Origin: Sporomusa malonica
GTDB taxonomy: Bacteria > Bacillota > Negativicutes > Sporomusales > Sporomusaceae
Direction of reading: 5' to 3'
Assembly: GCF_900176355.1 (NCBI RefSeq)
Contig: NZ_FWXI01000003.1
Span: 186,001 to 250,000, forward strand
Length of the DNA stretch: 64,000 nucleotides
Numbering within the stretch: position 1 is the stretch's first letter; each line of letters begins with the position of its first letter. Under the pieces are notes generated by a model that was given only the letters and a program-made list of their open reading frames with translations, ran no database searches and had not been told where the DNA came from. The position numbers and the translations under genes were made by a program. This document shows, piece by piece, positions 59,401-64,000 of the stretch.

Positions 59401-60030
59401 TTAGTTAACGCCTGAAGCCTTCTTCGACATTTCAACTGCATCGTAGGCATTCTTACAATAGCCATCTGCGCTGCACCATGTAGCAACACTCGGGTCAACC
59501 GGGCCGCCACCAACCAGAACTGTGGTTTTAATACCAGTAGCTTTTACGGCAGCTACAGTTTCTTTCATAACATCAAAAGCAGTGGTCAGCAGACAGAACA
59601 TGCCAACTACGTCAGGGTTATGAGTTTTTACTGCCTCAACAAATGTTTCGATAGGAGCGTCTACGCCGATATCCACTACTTTGAAGCCGTTGCAGCTCAA
59701 AATTGTGGAAACAATATTTTTACCGATATCGTGAATGTCGTCTTTTACAGTGCCAAGGATGACTGTACCGATGGTTTTGCTGTCGCCGGAATCGGCAAGA
59801 GCTGATCCAAGAAGACCGGCTGCATTAGAAAATACCTCTGCAGACATAATCAATTCTGACAGGTAGTAGTCGCCAGCTTCATACAGCTTGCCTACGCCTT
59901 CCATACCAGCCTGGAGTTGTGCAAGAACCTCAACTGCGGGCACGCCAGCTGCAATTTGTTCTTTTACACCAGCAATTACTAAATCTTCCTCTAACTCAGT
60001 TACCGCTTTTACGACATCAATCTTTGACAT
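59401..60030 (-). CDS. Corrinoid protein of the O-demethylase system
   Basis: A 209-residue B12-binding protein with the same layout as the betaine one: helical cap (1-85), DIHDIGKN lower-ligand motif, CNGFKVVDIGVD and VLVGGGPVDP. It would accept the methyl group from the UroD-type methyltransferase encoded at 62241 and pass it to the folate methyltransferase just upstream. GGGGGAGA precedes the ATG. Confidence 0.92.
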   Translation of the reverse strand: MSKIDVVKAVTELEEDLVIAGVKEQIAAGVPAVEVLAQLQAGMEGVGKLYEAGDYYLSELIMSAEVFSNAAGLLGSALADSGDSKTIGTVILGTVKDDIHDIGKNIVSTILSCNGFKVVDIGVDAPIETFVEAVKTHNPDVVGMFCLLTTAFDVMKETVAAVKATGIKTTVLVGGGPVDPSVATWCSADGYCKNAYDAVEMSKKASGVN

Positions 60031-60084
60031 ACAATCTCCCCCTAATTATATTATTTGTGAAGTAGGCCTGAATACGCAAGTAAA

Positions 60085-60888
60085 TTATTCGTAAAGTCCT
60101 TTTCTATGAGCCTTCAGATATTTAGTGCAGTATCTATCGTTACCCAGCAGGGCCTGTCCTGCGTATACCACACCCATCATTGCTTTGTCGGTTGGGTTTA
60201 GGATATAACCGTCCATGCCCACAGTCATGGTTTGTACTACAAACAGCCGGTTGAGTACAGCCCGATTCGGAAAACCGTAGGAGATATTGCTCAAACCGCA
60301 GGTTAAGTGTACGGCAGGATATTTTGTCTTAATGGCGTAAATGGCGTCTAATACAGACTTGCCATACTTGTCATTGGTGCTTAACGGCTTGATCAACGGA
60401 TCAATGTAGATGTCATCTTGATTGATGCCTTCTTTCTCCATATCATCAATCAGCTTGCTGGCAATGCGCAAGCGGTCTTCTGCCGTTTCCGGCATACCGG
60501 CATCTTCAATACAAAGAGCAACAATCTTAGCATTAAACTCTTTAACCAGTGGAATAACTGCTTGGTAACGTGCTGTTTCAGCCGTTGTCGAGTTTATCAT
60601 GCGCTTACCATTGGTAGTCTTAGCCAGAGTAAGTCCGGCTCTTAAGGCATTCACGTCAGGACTGTCAATGCACAGAGGCAGATCTGTAACCTCTTGGATG
60701 GTATTAACCAGCCATTCCATACATTCAATCTCCTGACCGACCATAGTACCACAGTTTACATCTAAATAATGGGCACCGGCAGCTTCTTGCTGTTTAGCAA
60801 CCTCTTGAATATATGCTGCGTTTCTTGTGTCAACAGCTTCACGAATGGCCTTGCGGCTGGTATTAATAAGTTCCCCGATGATTAGCAT
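60085..60888 (-). CDS. Methyl-corrinoid:tetrahydrofolate methyltransferase (second copy)
   Basis: A 267-residue pterin-binding TIM barrel, close paralogue of the enzyme at 9346-10146 (shared GELINTSRKA, YLDVNCG, PLCIDSPD, CGLSNISYGFPNR, GMDGYILNPTDK). It transfers methyl from the corrinoid protein to tetrahydrofolate. AGGAGGAG precedes the ATG. Two dedicated copies indicate that each cluster is self-contained. Confidence 0.9.
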   Translation of the reverse strand: MLIIGELINTSRKAIREAVDTRNAAYIQEVAKQQEAAGAHYLDVNCGTMVGQEIECMEWLVNTIQEVTDLPLCIDSPDVNALRAGLTLAKTTNGKRMINSTTAETARYQAVIPLVKEFNAKIVALCIEDAGMPETAEDRLRIASKLIDDMEKEGINQDDIYIDPLIKPLSTNDKYGKSVLDAIYAIKTKYPAVHLTCGLSNISYGFPNRAVLNRLFVVQTMTVGMDGYILNPTDKAMMGVVYAGQALLGNDRYCTKYLKAHRKGLYE

Positions 60889-61201
60889 TTAATCTTTACT
60901 CCTCCTATCGACTCACACGTGTTGTATATACATCTATATATAGAATAACTCTAGCTCTACATCTTGTCAATACTATTTATCTCACATTTCAAAAAAATCG
61001 CACTTTCTCATCGTTATATATAGAGTAAGCCTATCAGGCCTAGCTCTTTAATTTTTCTAGCAGTGACTGTTAAAACGCAAAAACCAGACAATTACGCCTA
61101 GTTTCTCTCAAATTCTTTACTGCTACTTATGTAGGATTTATTTCACTTTAGTTTAGTTTGTAGTGTATATCATCCAAAAATCACTTCGCTTTCGTAAAAA
61201 C
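60889..61201. other. 313-bp promoter region of the methyltransferase/corrinoid genes
   Basis: AT-rich, with the repeated element TATATATAGA plus an adenine/thymine tail near 60945 and 61018, each followed within 30 bases by CTAGCTCT. No sigma-54 -24/-12 element like those of the betaine operon is found. The paired elements could be an operator or promoter; I cannot assign one. No gene is seen. Confidence 0.4.
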
Positions 61202-62026
61202 CTATGCTTTTCCAGCCAGTGTCTCTACTTCGCAGGCAATAGATGCTATTCCCTGCATAACTGATACAATTTCTTCATTTGCTTCCGCTTGGCGTTGACT
61301 AAGCTCAAAGGTGCTGGTAATTGTATCAACAACTTCGGTAGTGTCAATATTGATTGCCTGTAGAAGCTTTTTAATTTCATTGACCGAATTGGCGCTGTTG
61401 ACCGCCATTTTCCTAATTTCATCAGCAACTACAGCAAAGCCCCGGCCATGTTCACCAGCTCGTGCTGCTTCAATGGCTGCGTTGAGCCCCAAAAGGTTGG
61501 AGTTAGCGGCTACATCACTGACAAACTTCAAGATTTCATCAGTCTTTTCAATTTTAGCCCGCACACTTTCCCCGCCAGCCTTAGCCGTGCCCAATCTACT
61601 AACTAAGCCAACAGCGTTTGCACCCATTTCCTCCGTAGTGGCAGTAATCTGCTCCGTAGAAGCTGCCATGGTTTCAGCAGCAGTAAGTAATTTATCTTGT
61701 AATTCGAGGGAGGAAACAACACTCAAAATTCCAAGAACATCTCCAGTTGCATCAATTACCGGAATAGTGGTAGCTCTCAATTTAACTCCGTACAATTCTT
61801 TGGGAATTATATCCGTTGACAAACATTTAGTTTCCAAACACTGCAAAATCGGATTTTCCTCGGGAATCCTTTCTCCCACCTTCGGTGCTGGCAATGTGAC
61901 TTTAATATCTGCCTCAATTATAGCTATTACGACCCTATTTTTATCTATTAACATTATTCCTGAGCCTACAGGACAGGCTGCTTTAATAATATCAAAACAC
62001 ATTGTCAAGGCTTCCATTTTGTTCAT
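61202..62026 (-). CDS. Soluble chemoreceptor in the O-demethylase cluster
   Basis: A 274-residue MCP-type protein without any membrane segment. The N-terminal 110 residues form a sensor with PAS-like features ([40 protein letters not shown]); the C-terminal signalling domain has the tip [20 protein letters not shown], shorter than usual. It must sense something in the cytoplasm, such as a demethylation product or redox state. It lies between the UroD methyltransferase and folate methyltransferase genes on the same strand. CAGGAGA precedes the ATG. Confidence 0.9.
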   Translation of the reverse strand: MNKMEALTMCFDIIKAACPVGSGIMLIDKNRVVIAIIEADIKVTLPAPKVGERIPEENPILQCLETKCLSTDIIPKELYGVKLRATTIPVIDATGDVLGILSVVSSLELQDKLLTAAETMAASTEQITATTEEMGANAVGLVSRLGTAKAGGESVRAKIEKTDEILKFVSDVAANSNLLGLNAAIEAARAGEHGRGFAVVADEIRKMAVNSANSVNEIKKLLQAINIDTTEVVDTITSTFELSQRQAEANEEIVSVMQGIASIACEVETLAGKA

Positions 62027-62078
62027 ATGCGATTTCTCCTGCTGCTTGCACTATAAAATAACTATTAACTGCCACTCA

Positions 62079-62146
62079 GAAAGCATCTCCGCTGCCTGGC
62101 AAAAGTGCTAAAAAACCAACACTCCTATAGCAGCAAAGATGCTTTC
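62079..62146. other. Long stem-loop between methyltransferase and chemoreceptor genes
   Basis: GAAAGCATCT and GCTGC pair with GCAGC and AGATGCTTTC around a 33-nt loop, a 15-bp interrupted stem. No T-run on either strand; a leader structure or processing site is likely. Confidence 0.5.
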
Positions 62147-62240
62147 CAAAAAACAATTAGAATAAAACAACCTAATCGCCCATCAATAAATAGATTACCA
62201 TCTGGTCGAGTAGAATCTATTGAAAGCTTCTACTTCATAT

Positions 62241-63347
62241 CTATTTTCCGGTAGCGGCAGAAATCATAGCCTTAACGTTTTCTACTCTTGCATTAGGTGG
62301 AATTGAGCAACCTGAAGATAAGATAAAACCGGACCCCATGTCTTTAATTAATTGCGTGCAGTAGTTGTATACCTCATCCGGTGTACCTAGAGCAAGCTTA
62401 GCTGCAGGAACATCTCCTTTAATACACATGCGATCGCCAAGAACTTCTTTTATTTTATATATATTGGTAGCGTTGTCAGTTTCAAATACACACTTACCTT
62501 TTGGAAATGAACGGAAGTAATCAAGGTCGCGTTCCCAGTTTGAATCGATGTGAAGGTTAGCTATGGCACCCTCTTCAATAATTACATCAGCCATTCCTTT
62601 TAGGTATTTCCAAACAAAGCGCTCCCACAGCTTGGGAGAGAAAAATTCACCAGCACCTCGTGCGGGAGACATAAATACGACTGTCGACTTAGTAGCGCGG
62701 ATTTGTTGACGCAACATATCAAGAGTATCTTTTTGAATGACATCGAGAACGGCTTCCACCTTATCCGGCATTTTGTATAAATCTCTCATTAGCTTTGGCA
62801 GAGAGCGTCCGCCGCCGAGAAGTTCATTAACCGTTGCAGTTACTATCGGGCTATATAGCACATACCCCTCATCTTCAATATTTTTAACCATTTGGGGCGT
62901 ATCAGCCAATTCCCCCATAATCGGACCTAGGTTGTAATTCAGCCGATTAATCAAATAATCCTGATAAAACGGGCCCCATCCCTTATTAAGAATGGTGTCG
63001 TAATCGTCAGTAGTCATTACTTCTCTTTCGTCCAACTGCCACAGGGCATCATCCGGGAGCTCTTTACCAGGCATCTTAACGTGGGACATAAAAATCAACG
63101 GAAATAACGGCCCACCTGCAAATGCACTATTTGAACCATCAACATCCCCAAAAGTTTTTAAGGATTTAAGCATTACTTGATTCTGAGTTTTAAGACTTGA
63201 GCAAAATTCTGACATTTTAACACCCATATGATATGCACAGAAAGAATCCATCATAAGTACTACCGGTGTTCTGTCTGGTTTCTCCAAAGCGATAGCTTTA
63301 TTAATCCTGGTCTTGCGTTCTAAAAGCAACTCTTGTGCAGTTTTCAC
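62241..63347 (-). CDS. UroD-family methyltransferase (O-demethylase type)
   Basis: A 368-residue member of the uroporphyrinogen decarboxylase superfamily as used in MtaA, CmuA and aryl methyl ether demethylases (MtvB/OdmB). Motifs include KPDRTPVVLMMDSF, NLHIDSNWERDLDYF and SGCSIPPNARVENVKAM; the late His/Cys residues may bind catalytic zinc. With the corrinoid, folate methyltransferase and activator genes nearby, it is most likely the methyl-donor:corrinoid methyltransferase for a methoxylated aromatic compound. Methanol or methylamine use is less likely, because MtaB and MttB homologues are absent here. Start is GTG with AAGGAG. Confidence 0.85.
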   Translation of the reverse strand: MKTAQELLLERKTRINKAIALEKPDRTPVVLMMDSFCAYHMGVKMSEFCSSLKTQNQVMLKSLKTFGDVDGSNSAFAGGPLFPLIFMSHVKMPGKELPDDALWQLDEREVMTTDDYDTILNKGWGPFYQDYLINRLNYNLGPIMGELADTPQMVKNIEDEGYVLYSPIVTATVNELLGGGRSLPKLMRDLYKMPDKVEAVLDVIQKDTLDMLRQQIRATKSTVVFMSPARGAGEFFSPKLWERFVWKYLKGMADVIIEEGAIANLHIDSNWERDLDYFRSFPKGKCVFETDNATNIYKIKEVLGDRMCIKGDVPAAKLALGTPDEVYNYCTQLIKDMGSGFILSSGCSIPPNARVENVKAMISAATGK

Positions 63348-63380
63348 GATAACACTCCTTATTGAATGAATTATTTTAGA

Positions 63381-64000
63381 TTAGAAAATCCAGGTTAACT
63401 GGCTAATCAAGAATTTCTGACTCTTATCCGGTAAACCTAAGCCGCCTACTTTTACAGCTTCCAAATCACCATAGATAACTGAAAGCATTGCCTGTGGCGC
63501 AACTGTTACTTCAAATCCATATTCAAAACCTTGAACATCGTTGATACTGCTACTTTGCGCAGGATATGTCCAGTTATTGGGAGCGGTTAATGCGCCAGTA
63601 TATTGTAATATATCAAAACCATTGTCAGCCTTCCGATACCCTACCCAAGCACCTAACGTTCCTACTGCAAATGGATTTGCCCCCTTATATTTTGCCCTGA
63701 TATACATTCCCTTAGGCGAATCGCCACCATTAAAGAGCTTAGCATTGGTTGCAGTATTTACGCCATACTCACCTTGCAGGTTGAAATTAGGTATCCCGGT
63801 GTATTCCAATCCCACTGCTTTTGAATCATAAAAATCGAGACCTGTGTCAGAACCTTTATTATTGGAAGTGTAAGCAAATAGCATCTTGGTATTCTTGTTT
63901 AATTTAAATTGCGTATCAGCTAGTAACCATGTATAATCTGTTTTCTTACCAGAATAAATAGTTGTTTTCATATCTTTGCCAAAACTCACTTTTCCACCAT
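63381..64000 (-). CDS. Outer-membrane beta-barrel protein, C-terminal part (cut by window edge)
   Basis: The frame is open through the end of the window, so the N-terminus lies outside. More than 200 residues of alternating polar/hydrophobic strands rich in Gly and aromatic residues (VGLEYTGIPNFNLQGEYGVN, VGTLGAWVGYRKADNG) end in the aromatic LISQLTWIF, as in barrels of Negativicutes, which usually carry an N-terminal SLH domain. The stop is 33 bp before the UroD methyltransferase gene, so the porin may supply substrate to this pathway. The call rests on strand pattern and context. Confidence 0.7.
   Translation of the reverse strand, partial: GGKVSFGKDMKTTIYSGKKTDYTWLLADTQFKLNKNTKMLFAYTSNNKGSDTGLDFYDSKAVGLEYTGIPNFNLQGEYGVNTATNAKLFNGGDSPKGMYIRAKYKGANPFAVGTLGAWVGYRKADNGFDILQYTGALTAPNNWTYPAQSSSINDVQGFEYGFEVTVAPQAMLSVIYGDLEAVKVGGLGLPDKSQKFLISQLTWIF

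Noticed and set aside
60889..61201. Sigma-54 promoter or cobalamin riboswitch in front of the second cluster.
   Set aside because: No GG-N10-GC element and no recognisable B12-box were found in the sequence.

Overview
The window looks like chromosome of an acetogenic, outer-membrane-bearing Firmicute, most likely Sporomusa or a close Negativicutes relative. This is inferred, because no rRNA is present. The grounds are: two corrinoid methyltransferase clusters of the kind acetogens use to demethylate glycine betaine and aryl methyl ethers; Firmicutes-type gatCAB, pcrA-ligA and SOS-box features; and, in the same DNA, a beta-barrel outer-membrane protein and a type I secretion system.

0-16 kb: a LysR regulator and an MFS carrier are followed by a leftward operon for glycine betaine demethylation: corrinoid protein, methyl-H4folate methyltransferase, MttB-family methyltransferase, BCCT transporter, MetH-activation-like protein and a chemoreceptor fused to a betaine-binding (OpuAC) domain. 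A near-perfect sigma-54 promoter drives it. The divergent gene encodes a PAS-type sigma-54 activator. A partly duplicated control region between them holds a second sigma-54 promoter and a possible small RNA. VOC and TfoX-C genes and a corrinoid-activating ASKHA ATPase without a ferredoxin domain follow.

16-26 kb: housekeeping genes (msrB with a small wHTH gene, 23S rRNA uracil methyltransferase, a Lon-family protease, a Cys-rich miniprotein, a CPBP protease, gatB-gatA-gatC).

26-40.7 kb: a secretion island. It carries HlyD, HlyB, a 3017-residue RTX protein with a permuted papain-like N-terminus, and a small membrane protein. It lies between gatC and ligA. A stray LigA C-terminal (BRCT) fragment sits beside gatC at 26.0 kb, while an intact ligA with a different 3' end sits at the other side. 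This suggests the island split an ancestral pcrA-ligA-gatCAB operon.

40.7-55.8 kb: ligA, pcrA, a selenium/sulfur set (DUF3343, TusA, YedE, divergent LysR), an SOS-box-controlled radical SAM DNA-repair pair, a divergent polysaccharide deacetylase, a four-gene signalling operon (MCP, STAS, CheY, MshEN-CheX) and YajQ.

55.9-64 kb: a second leftward methyltransferase cluster, probably O-demethylation: outer-membrane barrel (cut by the window edge), UroD-type methyltransferase, soluble chemoreceptor, methyl-H4folate methyltransferase, corrinoid protein, small protein, CobW-type GTPase, unknown protein and a ferredoxin-ASKHA reductive activator.

Two dispersed structured repeat families also occur: a ~120-bp three-stem element resembling the right end of IS200/IS605 elements, and a ~90-bp element that starts at gene stop codons in sense orientation. 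Both C1 clusters contain their own chemoreceptor, which suggests that chemotaxis and methyl-group catabolism are coupled here.
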